DNA of 64,000 bases from an uncultured Prevotellaceae bacterium (GTDB taxonomy: Bacteria > Bacteroidota > Bacteroidia > Bacteroidales > Bacteroidaceae): positions 33,825 through 97,824 of the forward strand of contig CAMJZV010000009.1 in NCBI GenBank assembly GCA_946410305.1, given 5' to 3'. Numbering within the stretch: the first letter of the stretch is position 1; each line of letters opens with the position of its first letter. Positions 47,184-55,338 of the stretch are shown in pieces. Made by a program: the position numbers and the translations under genes. The notes below the pieces were generated by a model. It was not told the origin of the DNA, did no database searches, and saw only the letters and a list, made by a program, of their open reading frames with translations.

Positions 47184-47213
47184 GTAATCGGGAGCAGTGA
47201 CGCCCCCGATTAC
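47184..47213 (-). terminator. Repeated terminator element, copy 2
   Basis: Same stem as copy 1 (GTAATCGGG / CCCGATTAC), followed on the minus strand by TTTTTATATC. It ends the retropepsin-like gene (stop 47239). The flank GATATGTAATTTATTGTATT is also shared with copy 1. Confidence 0.82.
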
Positions 47214-47238
47214 CATTAGGATATGTAATTTATTGTAT

Positions 47239-47658
47239 TTACAGAGAAAAACTCGGATCTAAAATATTAAATTGAAATTCCATCCATAAACGACCTTTAC
47301 CATCAACCTGATGAGATGCTGAAAAATCTCCCAAAGAAAGTACATCCATTCCTAATAGTGCCTGTTCATTGTCGCTATTCATTACATAGATTGGAATATC
47401 AATCATCTCTTCAGCTTCTGACAAATGTAAACGACACATACAGACTTCGCTAAGCGCAGGTTCACCATTAGCTAATTCTACCCAATCCTCAACGAATGGT
47501 TCTAATCCTAACTTGAGCATCGTTGCTGAGGATATAACGGTAGCAAAAGAACCTGTATCAACTTTTGCATCAATCATACACTTCATCCCAGTTGATGGGT
47601 TCTCCAACACCAATGGGACGTGAATTTGTACGCATGGGGCGGGTAATCGTACGTTCAT
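47239..47658 (-). CDS. Retropepsin-like aspartic protease family protein
   Basis: 139 aa, no signal peptide. The key motif is CMIDAKVDTGSFATVISS, with the D-T-G-S signature of clan AA aspartic proteases at about residue 33-36. It is followed by KLGLEPF and a late hydrophobic-Gly-Met-Asp motif (QALLGMDVLSLGDF), the second conserved block of retropepsin-like proteins. Such domains usually act as dimers. Substrate unknown. The start lies within the 3' end of the 65-aa gene in another frame (89-bp overlap), a strong sign of coupling. The pair sits between promoter copy 3 and terminator copy 2. Confidence 0.72.
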   Translation of the reverse strand: MNVRLPAPCVQIHVPLVLENPSTGMKCMIDAKVDTGSFATVISSATMLKLGLEPFVEDWVELANGEPALSEVCMCRLHLSEAEEMIDIPIYVMNSDNEQALLGMDVLSLGDFSASHQVDGKGRLWMEFQFNILDPSFSL

Positions 47659-47767
47659 GTTTTATCTTTTTGCTACCGCAATTAACAACGACAGGACGTG
47701 GGATCAATGGATTGTGACCACTAATCCTGTTCAGAGAGGGTACCTGTTTAAACTTCCTTGTCTCCAT
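47570..47767 (-). CDS. 65-aa protein coupled to the retropepsin-like gene, unknown
   Basis: The start at 47767 (METRKFKQVPSLNRISGHNP) lies 29 nt after the -7 element of promoter copy 3; the longer frame to 47827 would start inside the repeat. It is basic and proline-rich in the middle (HERTITRPMRTNSRPIGVG) with an acidic end (INWDEVYD). No transmembrane segment and no known domain. The 3' 89 bp overlap the retropepsin-like gene. It may be the protease's substrate or partner, an antitoxin-like small protein, or a leader that couples translation; none of these is shown. Confidence 0.5.
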   Translation of the reverse strand: METRKFKQVPSLNRISGHNPLIPRPVVVNCGSKKIKHERTITRPMRTNSRPIGVGEPINWDEVYD

Positions 47768-47796
47768 AATTGCTTCTTTTTTTTGTTTCTCCGCTG

Positions 47797-47854
47797 CAAA
47801 GATACGAACTATTTCCATTACTTCCAAACAATTCAGAGGAAAAATCCCCCGCAG
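47797..47854 (-). promoter_or_regulatory. Repeated promoter element, copy 3 (65-aa / retropepsin pair)
   Basis: Diverged copy of the 58-bp element. It keeps TTTG (47828-47825), 20 nt, TATCTTTG (47804-47797) and the GGGGGATTTTTCC block; changes are clustered between the two promoter boxes. Confidence 0.75.
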
Positions 47855-47903
47855 CGGTGAGGCTGCAGGGGAAATTATTATAAGTGATAAATAATCAGAT
47901 AGA

Positions 47904-50405
47904 TTACTTCACAAACTTCTTACCGTCCTTGATAACGATACCCTTGAAGCCGTTATCAACACGCTGACCAGCGAGGTTGTAGATAACAGCCGACTTAGCC
48001 TTATCAGCAGCGATGTTGCTGATGCCAGTAGCAGCCTCCTTGAAGGTAACAGTAATTGTTACATCGCTAGTAGGCATTTCGAAGGTGAACGTGCCCTTAT
48101 CACCAGCCTTAACTGCAACATCCTGATCACCAGCCTTAACCACTACAGCATCAACCTCGTAACCCTCAGCAGGTGTAGTAGCGATGGTAACGCCAGCACC
48201 TTCATATTCCTTCTTCAAAGCAGTAGCAGTACCATTCTGAGTCTCAGCAATCGTGATAGCATGCTGTGGAGTTCCAAACAAGCTAGGAGTAGTACCAGCA
48301 CCTTCCTTCACGTAGAAGTTGGTAGCGCCCGTTGCATCAATCAGGTTCTCATAAGTCTGACCTTCGGCCAGTGATGCGTCCTTCAGATACCACTGAACAT
48401 CTGTGATCTCATATACGCAAGCATCCTTAATCTCAGCCATGTTGAAGGCAATAGACTTCATACCATCAGCTTCTCCAGGAACTTTGAAATCCTGCTCGAA
48501 GGTCTGCCATTCAGTAGTGAATTTAACATCACCGATACAACCATAGTGCACGTAAGCACCAGGAGCGCCATGACACTGTGTGGTGGTCTTAACAGGGGAT
48601 TCTTCAGTACCCTTATCAGCCTTATACTTGAACTTCAATACAGTTACTTCATCTTTCTTAAGTGCACGATTAGCAACAATGAAGAACTGGTTGTCCCAAG
48701 CAGCACCGTTGCCAACCTCTGCTTCTACAGGCTTGCCTTCTTTGTCAGCAGGGAGCCAGTCGCGCTCGTTACCGTTTACAGCAACTAACGTTGAATTAGT
48801 AACAACCTCAACGGGATCGGGCAGCTCATAAGCGGTACCCTCGAGCATCTCGAATGCCAAAGATGAATATTCGGTGTCAAGGTAAACCTTCCAAACGCCA
48901 AGACCAGGAAGATCAATCTTTGCTGTTGTAGATGGTGCGTATTCAATCCACTCATCATGAGTTGTCGTTTTAGGATTATGATCAAGCTTCAGCGTAGCAC
49001 CCTTAAAGGCAGAATCATCACCACGCTTAGTAGAAATCATCAGCTGGTCCACATAAGTTTTTGCATCACCTTGTGTACCAAATGTAGCAATCAAGCACTC
49101 ATTATTGTCAAAATCTATACCCTCTTCGAACTGAACAGCGTTGTCCAAATCATCATACGAAGTAGCCGTTTGGGCATTAATACCTGATACGAAGTAACCA
49201 TTGTCAAGTTTCAGATACTTCCAAGAGAAGTCGTCGAAATAGAAATCATTTGTATCACCTTTCTTCATGTTCTGAGACAGGTTGAACGTAAGATTTGCAC
49301 CACCCTCAATGATGGGCCATTCTTTATCGTACGTCTGCCACTCATCTGTAAAGTTCAAGTCACCGATACCACCACCTTTATAAATAGATGGATGAATTGT
49401 ATGCGACTGGGTGCTTACAGTAATAGGAGTCCTTGCCTTATAACGGAAGTGAAGCTTAATAATGGTACCAGCCTCCCACTCCTTGGTAGACTGGAGCCAG
49501 AACTGGTTAGACCATGTAAGAGAAGCATCAGAATCGATAACATCTACCTGTGTCACATGAGCAGCAAAGACGTGGTTGCTTTCATTACCTTCTTCTACCT
49601 CAATATCAGCAGGGAAAGGACGGGCGCGATAGCTATCGGAATTGATTTCAGCGGGGCACTGGTCATCAAAGTTGCGACCCATGGTCAATGCATATGCACA
49701 AATTTCACCGCTTCTATCACCTCTCCAGGTAGCATTGATGCCACCAGTCTCTGTGAGTGCCCATGCAGGCCATTCTTCCTCAGCATCACCATTTGTGACG
49801 TTCTCAATCCACTCCTTAGGTCTAGAGCCATCTTTCTGCCATTCATAAACTTCAAGGCTCAGCCATTCGATGGTTGCAGTAGAGCCACCAGGCTGGGCAA
49901 CGAGGTTACAGCTTTGGCCACTGATGCCAGTGTACTCCCATTCTACCACTTGGAAGTCTGCTTCGCCAGGGATAGCAACTGAAGTACCGACCGACTCGCC
50001 TTGGCCCCAACCCCAACCCATGTTGATGTTGATGCTAACAGCTTCTGAAGCCTTCACCTTTGCAATTACCTTGTACCTGCCATCAATCTTAGTAGTGATA
50101 CCATCAGCAATGAAGTACTGGTGCCAACCACCACCTTCAGTCCATCGGTAGTACTCTACGCCACCCTGAGTCTTCACGATGACATCGCTAGTCTCTTCAG
50201 CACCTTCCTTCACTTCGGCATACTTGTAGCTTGCTCCGAAGTCGGTCATGTGACCATTGTCAAACTCAGGTACGTAGCCCATCACGTAGAACGGGAAACC
50301 CTGATACGTAGAGTAGTCAATTTTATAAATTGGCTCCTCACTCCACTTTGCATTTGCTCCCAAGACCATTGCTAAGAGAGCAACAAGTGTAAATAATTTC
50401 TTCAT
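47904..50405 (-). CDS. Large secreted protein of binding-like modules, no catalytic domain seen
   Basis: 833 aa with a signal peptide (MKKLFTLVALLAMVLGANA). Three or more jelly-roll-like units can be read. Residues about 20-195 end in WLSLEVYEWQ. Residues about 205-385 and 545-690 share a pattern: W-(D/S)-N-Q-F-(W/F), LKF-(K/R)-YKA, TQ-(S/C)-H, GDL/VKFT-x-EWQT-(Y/F). Then a bacterial repeat domain (about 715-785; ITIAETQNGTATALKKEYEG ... PTSDVTITVTF) and the tail AVIYNLAGQRVDNGFKGIVI. The build resembles carbohydrate-binding modules of the CBM4/9/22 type. Located directly after the uptake operon (147 bp, across a hairpin), it may be an extracellular xylan-binding protein. No known enzyme domain was recognised. 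Confidence 0.65.
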   Translation of the reverse strand: MKKLFTLVALLAMVLGANAKWSEEPIYKIDYSTYQGFPFYVMGYVPEFDNGHMTDFGASYKYAEVKEGAEETSDVIVKTQGGVEYYRWTEGGGWHQYFIADGITTKIDGRYKVIAKVKASEAVSININMGWGWGQGESVGTSVAIPGEADFQVVEWEYTGISGQSCNLVAQPGGSTATIEWLSLEVYEWQKDGSRPKEWIENVTNGDAEEEWPAWALTETGGINATWRGDRSGEICAYALTMGRNFDDQCPAEINSDSYRARPFPADIEVEEGNESNHVFAAHVTQVDVIDSDASLTWSNQFWLQSTKEWEAGTIIKLHFRYKARTPITVSTQSHTIHPSIYKGGGIGDLNFTDEWQTYDKEWPIIEGGANLTFNLSQNMKKGDTNDFYFDDFSWKYLKLDNGYFVSGINAQTATSYDDLDNAVQFEEGIDFDNNECLIATFGTQGDAKTYVDQLMISTKRGDDSAFKGATLKLDHNPKTTTHDEWIEYAPSTTAKIDLPGLGVWKVYLDTEYSSLAFEMLEGTAYELPDPVEVVTNSTLVAVNGNERDWLPADKEGKPVEAEVGNGAAWDNQFFIVANRALKKDEVTVLKFKYKADKGTEESPVKTTTQCHGAPGAYVHYGCIGDVKFTTEWQTFEQDFKVPGEADGMKSIAFNMAEIKDACVYEITDVQWYLKDASLAEGQTYENLIDATGATNFYVKEGAGTTPSLFGTPQHAITIAETQNGTATALKKEYEGAGVTIATTPAEGYEVDAVVVKAGDQDVAVKAGDKGTFTFEMPTSDVTITVTFKEAATGISNIAADKAKSAVIYNLAGQRVDNGFKGIVIKDGKKFVK

Positions 50406-50486
50406 AATAGAAATAATTTAGATTAATAATAAAATGAGTTAGTTAATAAAAAAAGTAATAAATATGTTATTCAGAGAGTTTTGAAA

Positions 50487-50538
50487 GGTAACTGCCAGTA
50501 GAATCAGAATAATTCTATTTACTTCACTGGCAGTCACC
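50487..50538 (-). terminator. Hairpin after the GH10-like lipoprotein gene
   Basis: Stem GGTAACTGCCAGT / ACTGGCAGTCACC (12 of 13 pairs) with a second inner AGAAT / ATTCT pairing. Only a weak T-run follows on the minus strand (TTTCAAAAC). It probably ends or attenuates the SusCD operon transcript before the 833-aa gene. Confidence 0.6.
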
Positions 50539-50552
50539 AGTCAGTTAGTTCA

Positions 50553-52295
50553 TTATTCACCTTTAAGGGCTTTGCAGAATGCCTCGTAGGTAGCATTACG
50601 TACCCAGTCACCATTGGCAGCCTTTGACCAAAGACCTACAGGGTCGCCTTTACCGCTCGACGCATCAAAGCTGTTGCCTTTACAGAGACCTGCCTGCTGT
50701 GCTGCAGGAATCTTGGTCATGTAGGCCTTGATGACGCGAGCATAGTAGTCGGCCAGAGCCTGACGCTGTTCCTTCGTAATCTTATCTGCTGTCACGGCAG
50801 TACCCTCAGCATCATTATACTTAATATCGAAGTTAGACAGACGAATCAGCTTACCTGTGGCAGCAAGTTTTTCAAAGAGGGTATTCACCTCAGCCTCATT
50901 AGCAGCCTGCGTGGTAGCATCCTCGCTATAGGTAAGATTCAGCTCGCCATTGATACCGTCAATCTGGGCACCATTCTCTTCCCAAGTCTTGATCCAGTAC
51001 TTCAGGCTTGACAGTCTCTGCGATTTCTCCAAACCAGTCTCGCTGATAAAGAACTTCAACTCCTCAGCGTTGCCGCCATGCTTTTCGAAAGCAGCCTTTG
51101 CCACCTTTGATACGGTAGCTGCATATAACTCACTACCACTCTTGCTTCCTTCCTCCAGATAGTCCTGCCAGAAAATCTTATCAGTAGAGTGCTTCAGGTC
51201 GAGCACGTTCTCACCCTCATAGGTAACACCATCAAGAACTTTCTTATCGTTAAGAGCCTTGTCCACAAGGTCGAAGGACTTAATTCGTCCGGCATTGGCC
51301 TCCATCAGACCATCACACCACTTCCTAAGTGCATACTGAATGGTATCATTCTTCTCATCCTTAGTCTGATCACGGTGGTTGTCGGGTTTATGCTCCACAT
51401 GAACGTTGCGGATATAGAGCACGGTATTCGTGTTACCCTCAATCATCAAGTAACCTTCTTTAGCAGTCTTTGACGGAACCCATTCTACCTTAATAGTCTG
51501 CCATCCACCAGGTCTTACAGTGAAGTTCTTGGCAATCAACTTACCACTCTTATCCCTACCGGTATTGATCAAGCTATCGGCAAAAGTACATTGAATGTTC
51601 TGATCACCCTCCATTTCCGCCTTCTTGTCGTCTTTGAAACCTCTCACGGTGAAGGTGATCGTGTAAAAGCCTTGAAGATCGATAGGGAAGCCTTCAACGA
51701 TATATGGCTTTGACTTCTTCGGAATCTTAAGAGCATTACCTTTGTCATCGAAATTCTTTTCGATGGTAGGTTTATTTCTCTTAGATGTACCAGTGAATTC
51801 CTCCATGGTAGAATAGTCCACATCCTTATCGTCAATAGGAAGCACCGAGACCTCAATAGGTGCTGTCAGCGAAGCAAACCAGTCATCAGACTGTTTCTCG
51901 TTGGCCACGATAGGACTTCCGTATACCTTATAGCCAATACTTTCCGAGTGATTAAGGGCCTCCTTCAGAGCCATGAAGTTCATATATCCTTTTTTACTGA
52001 CATACTTATCCGGCATGAAAGAGTTGCCAAAAGAGACGCCATCGAAGTTGGTTACAGCTACAGCATGATCTAAAGCCTGCTTATTGTAAGTTGTCAGAGC
52101 CAGAGATGTTTCCATCGTCATGTTCGGATAAGCCTCTCTGTTGGTATATGATTTCACAGAAGCCAATCCTGCATAATCATCTGTATAGCTGGGATCTGGC
52201 TCGGCATTAAAGCCACCCAAATCACTATAGTCAGCACAAGAAGCGGCCAACAGCAAACAGCTAAAAGCTAAAAGCTCATTTACAATTCTTTTCAT
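50553..52295 (-). CDS. GH10-like lipoprotein lacking both catalytic glutamates (putative surface xylan-binding protein)
   Basis: 580 aa. Lipoprotein signal MKRIVNELLAFSCLLLAASC (Cys 20). The order is that of Xyn10C-type proteins: N-terminal part of the GH10 barrel (about 70-145), an inserted CBM-like beta-sandwich (about 170-300; VRPGGWQTIKVEWVPS), then the rest of the barrel (315-580) ending GDPVGLWSKAANGDWVRNAT. Where GH10 enzymes have W-D-V-V-N-E the sequence is SFDLVDKAL (Lys about 346). Where they have I-S-E-L-D it is RLSNFDI (Asn about 488). Where they have L-V-W-H it is PIVANEK. It should therefore bind, not cut, xylan. It is the last gene of the SusCD operon, 18 bp after the DUF1735 gene, a usual place for surface glycan-binding proteins. 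Confidence 0.8.
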   Translation of the reverse strand: MKRIVNELLAFSCLLLAASCADYSDLGGFNAEPDPSYTDDYAGLASVKSYTNREAYPNMTMETSLALTTYNKQALDHAVAVTNFDGVSFGNSFMPDKYVSKKGYMNFMALKEALNHSESIGYKVYGSPIVANEKQSDDWFASLTAPIEVSVLPIDDKDVDYSTMEEFTGTSKRNKPTIEKNFDDKGNALKIPKKSKPYIVEGFPIDLQGFYTITFTVRGFKDDKKAEMEGDQNIQCTFADSLINTGRDKSGKLIAKNFTVRPGGWQTIKVEWVPSKTAKEGYLMIEGNTNTVLYIRNVHVEHKPDNHRDQTKDEKNDTIQYALRKWCDGLMEANAGRIKSFDLVDKALNDKKVLDGVTYEGENVLDLKHSTDKIFWQDYLEEGSKSGSELYAATVSKVAKAAFEKHGGNAEELKFFISETGLEKSQRLSSLKYWIKTWEENGAQIDGINGELNLTYSEDATTQAANEAEVNTLFEKLAATGKLIRLSNFDIKYNDAEGTAVTADKITKEQRQALADYYARVIKAYMTKIPAAQQAGLCKGNSFDASSGKGDPVGLWSKAANGDWVRNATYEAFCKALKGE

Positions 52296-52313
52296 ATTCT
52301 TAGCCTCCTATCA

Positions 52314-53495
52314 TTAATTACCTGAAAGAACAACAGGTTGGTCATTGTATTTGTAATCAAACCAGGCTCTCGCATTCGACATACGCGTCTGGACAACTAG
52401 TGTATCAGCAGTCTGAACCTGAATATTCTTACCCGTGCCACTAAAGTCTACGTTATATGCCAAACGGAGGATGTCACGCTGAACGGGATTACCCTCGATG
52501 CTACCCCACTGGTAGTCTTTGTATTCAGAGCGTTCAGTACCCTTGGCGATAAACTCACCAGAACCTGTAGCTGTCACATTCTCGTCATCGGTAGAGATGG
52601 TGCAAGAATTGCCATTGAAAGTCAGAATCAGGTTACAAAGAATAGAGGCACCAGAAGTCTTGAACGATACAGGGAAGATGGCCTGTGTCATGTTCTTCGT
52701 TTTGATAGCGCAAACCTCATCATTCTGGTTTACAGGATTCGAGGGATCCATCTTGCTATAACGCTCGATGTCAGAGTTGTAAAGGGAGAAGTCCTTACGA
52801 ACAACCTTTGTGGGCTCGCCACCATCTTCTGTTACCATATCCACACCACGACGGATATACTTAGCCTGCCAAGGATTCATATACCTTACGCAGTAGAGCG
52901 TATAGTCCATCGGAAGCACTGACCAGTCCTTTGCGTTCTGACGAACAGGATTGTCGGTATTAGGCGTACCCGACAGAATACCATCAATGCCTGTAACGCC
53001 TGTCATTCTCACAGGAATCACATAGGTAGTATCGTTAGAAGTGGCCTTGGGATCCTGGAAGAACTTATCCGTGAACTGGATTTCCAGATAACCACGGGAA
53101 TCACCATTATAATTAATGGTAGCATTCTTTACGTCCTCGTAATTATAGTAGTCGTGAGGAAGAGGAAGAACCTTGGCACGCTCATATCCACCATCGTTCA
53201 GGAAGTAAAGGTTGTTACAAAGCGACTCGTCAATAATTACATTAACCACGGCGTCACGTCCACTGTAGGCACCACCCATGGTTGCCCAGATGCGACACTT
53301 GTGCGCATTGTCCAAAGAGTTGTCATAGATATCGTTACCCAATATGAGCGTACGTATAGGGTTCTGATAGGCAAAGTAGGCCCTTGTATAATCATAGTCA
53401 GGGAACTCCTTGTCTGCATTGTAGCAAGAAGCGACAGTGAGCGCCAGGGCTCCGAAGGCTACACCGTATATATATTTCTTGAGTTTCATAATCAT
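52314..53495 (-). CDS. DUF1735-type surface lipoprotein (XusE-like)
   Basis: 393 aa. Lipoprotein signal ends at LTVASC. The N-terminal half has the DUF1735 pattern (YFAYQNPIRTLILGNDIYDN, VNVIIDESLCNN, LEIQFTDKFF, VIPVRMTGVTGIDG). The C-terminal half is a beta-rich domain with TFNGNSCTISTDDENVTATG, as in DUF5627-like proteins. Such lipoproteins follow SusCD pairs in many xylan loci and are thought to bind the glycan at the cell surface; in Prevotella xylan loci this position is called xusE. Spacing is 34 bp from SusD2 and 18 bp to the GH10-like gene. The function is inferred from position and family. Confidence 0.75.
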   Translation of the reverse strand: MIMKLKKYIYGVAFGALALTVASCYNADKEFPDYDYTRAYFAYQNPIRTLILGNDIYDNSLDNAHKCRIWATMGGAYSGRDAVVNVIIDESLCNNLYFLNDGGYERAKVLPLPHDYYNYEDVKNATINYNGDSRGYLEIQFTDKFFQDPKATSNDTTYVIPVRMTGVTGIDGILSGTPNTDNPVRQNAKDWSVLPMDYTLYCVRYMNPWQAKYIRRGVDMVTEDGGEPTKVVRKDFSLYNSDIERYSKMDPSNPVNQNDEVCAIKTKNMTQAIFPVSFKTSGASILCNLILTFNGNSCTISTDDENVTATGSGEFIAKGTERSEYKDYQWGSIEGNPVQRDILRLAYNVDFSGTGKNIQVQTADTLVVQTRMSNARAWFDYKYNDQPVVLSGN

Positions 53496-53529
53496 TCTTA
53501 ATTCTTAATTCTTAATTCTGCACTCATTA

Positions 53530-55326
53530 TTACCATCCCTTATTCTGCTTCAGTTCACTCCACTGGAGCACCTCACCGTTAGGAATGGGACCATAATACT
53601 GGTAAGACTCGAACTGACGAGGCTCCACATCAATGACAGTATATTTAAGTGTCTCATCAGGATTCTGATCGACCTGCACACCCTTTGCGCTAACATTGAT
53701 GGGTAACATCCAACGACGGAGGTCATAGAAACGCTTGTTCTCAAAGCAGAGTTCGATACGGCGCTCGTTGCGAATCAGGTCACGCATCTTGGTCTGATCG
53801 CCGGCACATTCGTCAAGATAGGGGTCACCCTGGTAATCACCATTTTCGTCTTTACCGATACCGCCACGCTGACGGATTTTCTTGATGATTTCCTTAGCAG
53901 TGCCAACACCTGTACCACCATCAGAGTTTGGTCCCCAAGCATCGTTAGCAGCCTCGGCATAGGCCAGGAACAACTCCGTGTAGCGGATACGTGGGAAGAT
54001 GTGCGGCTGATTGGCTGCTGAAGTATTACCTGCCGAAGGACCGGCATCATCACGAAGCAACTTCTTCATGTAATAGCCTGTAAGCGTATGCTGAGAACCT
54101 GCATTGTTGATGTTATCCTTATTATCAGCAGGTCCATAGGTTCCTGTAATAATCACAGTGCCATTGAATACAGAACCATCATGAATAATATCCTCGTCAA
54201 GACGCGGGTCACGGTTTGCGTATGGATTGCTGGGATCGTAATTAGATCTTGAATCAGTAATAGGATATCCGTTAGCCATAGGGAAGGCATCAACAAGATT
54301 CTGGGTAGGATTGATCTTTCCAGCACCATTCTGAGATGGAGGGAAGTTGTCTAACTCCTGAGAACATTCAGCTTTTTCCCAGTTAGCACGCCATAGGATT
54401 TCCGGCATGACATTGGTACTTGCTGAGAGCTGTGTGACATTCCGATACCAGATATTACCTTCTGGATCAAATTCCACATCCTTCAGAACTTCAGCGCAAA
54501 TCTTAGCAGCCTCAGCAGAAGAGACACCACTCTGGTCGCGATAGGCAGGACTTGCAGCCAGCAGGGCCGTTTGAGCCTTGATAGCCTGAACAACCTTTCC
54601 GGATACCAGGTTCTTGGCGGCATCACCAAACACAAGGTTATAACCAGAAAGCTGTGCGCCCAAATTGAGATACTTCTGAGGTATTAAAGTCTCATCGTCA
54701 ATATCCTTATATTGAGCAGGAAGAAGTGAAGCAGCCTGCTTGCAGTCAGCAAATATCTGCTGCACAACGTCAGCGAAAGAAGCACGTGGCTGATTGTATT
54801 CAGAGCTACCGTCTTCCGGCTCTGTCAGCAGGGGAACACCCAGAAGCGAACCATCGTCGGCATAGCCACCATGAGCCAGAAGCAGATGGTAGTAAAAGAT
54901 AGCGCGGAGACCGAGCGCCTCACCTGTCAGACGGTCAATGAACATCTGCTGCTTGGAAGCGGCACTCTGAGCCCAATTAACATCGTTGACATATCTGAGG
55001 AAGTAGTTGACATACTGAATGCCGTCCTTACATGCATTCCACTGTGTCATCGGGTCGTTATCTGAGGTCCATGTACCTTGCGCCATTTTCTTATATGTAT
55101 CACCGGCAACGTTTGTGACAGCATCGTCAGTAGCCACATCGGTCGTAGTGACTCTAATATAAGGAAGACGATTGTAGCCGTAAATCAGCAGACCATATAC
55201 GTAGTCAGTCTCCTGAACCAACGCATCCAACTGTCTGGTATTTTCTTTTGCCGGCTCGAACATATCATCGCAGGAGCTGAACAAGAGAATACCGATAAGA
55301 TAAAATATAATGTTCTTTGTCTTCAT
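53530..55326 (-). CDS. SusD-family xylan-binding lipoprotein (second pair)
   Basis: 598 aa. Lipoprotein signal MKTKNIIFYLIGILLFSSC. SusD/RagB features: N-terminal helices with LPYIRVTTTDVATDDAV, the tetratricopeptide-like region with LTGEALGLRAIFYYHLLLAH (the conserved R-A-x-x-Y-x-x-L motif), and the C-terminal RagB domain RIRYTELFLAYAEAANDAWG, ending in NERRIELCFENKRFYDLRRW. It partners the SusC2 encoded 12 bp upstream. Role: surface capture of xylo-oligosaccharides and lid of the SusC channel. Corresponds in order to xusD. Confidence 0.95.
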   Translation of the reverse strand: MKTKNIIFYLIGILLFSSCDDMFEPAKENTRQLDALVQETDYVYGLLIYGYNRLPYIRVTTTDVATDDAVTNVAGDTYKKMAQGTWTSDNDPMTQWNACKDGIQYVNYFLRYVNDVNWAQSAASKQQMFIDRLTGEALGLRAIFYYHLLLAHGGYADDGSLLGVPLLTEPEDGSSEYNQPRASFADVVQQIFADCKQAASLLPAQYKDIDDETLIPQKYLNLGAQLSGYNLVFGDAAKNLVSGKVVQAIKAQTALLAASPAYRDQSGVSSAEAAKICAEVLKDVEFDPEGNIWYRNVTQLSASTNVMPEILWRANWEKAECSQELDNFPPSQNGAGKINPTQNLVDAFPMANGYPITDSRSNYDPSNPYANRDPRLDEDIIHDGSVFNGTVIITGTYGPADNKDNINNAGSQHTLTGYYMKKLLRDDAGPSAGNTSAANQPHIFPRIRYTELFLAYAEAANDAWGPNSDGGTGVGTAKEIIKKIRQRGGIGKDENGDYQGDPYLDECAGDQTKMRDLIRNERRIELCFENKRFYDLRRWMLPINVSAKGVQVDQNPDETLKYTVIDVEPRQFESYQYYGPIPNGEVLQWSELKQNKGW

Positions 55327-55338
55327 TTTCTTGTAGTT

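Noticed and set aside
46536..47213. Integron or attC-type cassette array
   Set aside because: The shared hairpins have T-runs as terminators do, no integrase is in the window, and the repeats at the other end are promoters.
50553..52295. Active GH10 xylanase
   Set aside because: The layout is GH10, but both catalytic glutamates are replaced by Lys and Asn in my reading, so I call it a binding protein.
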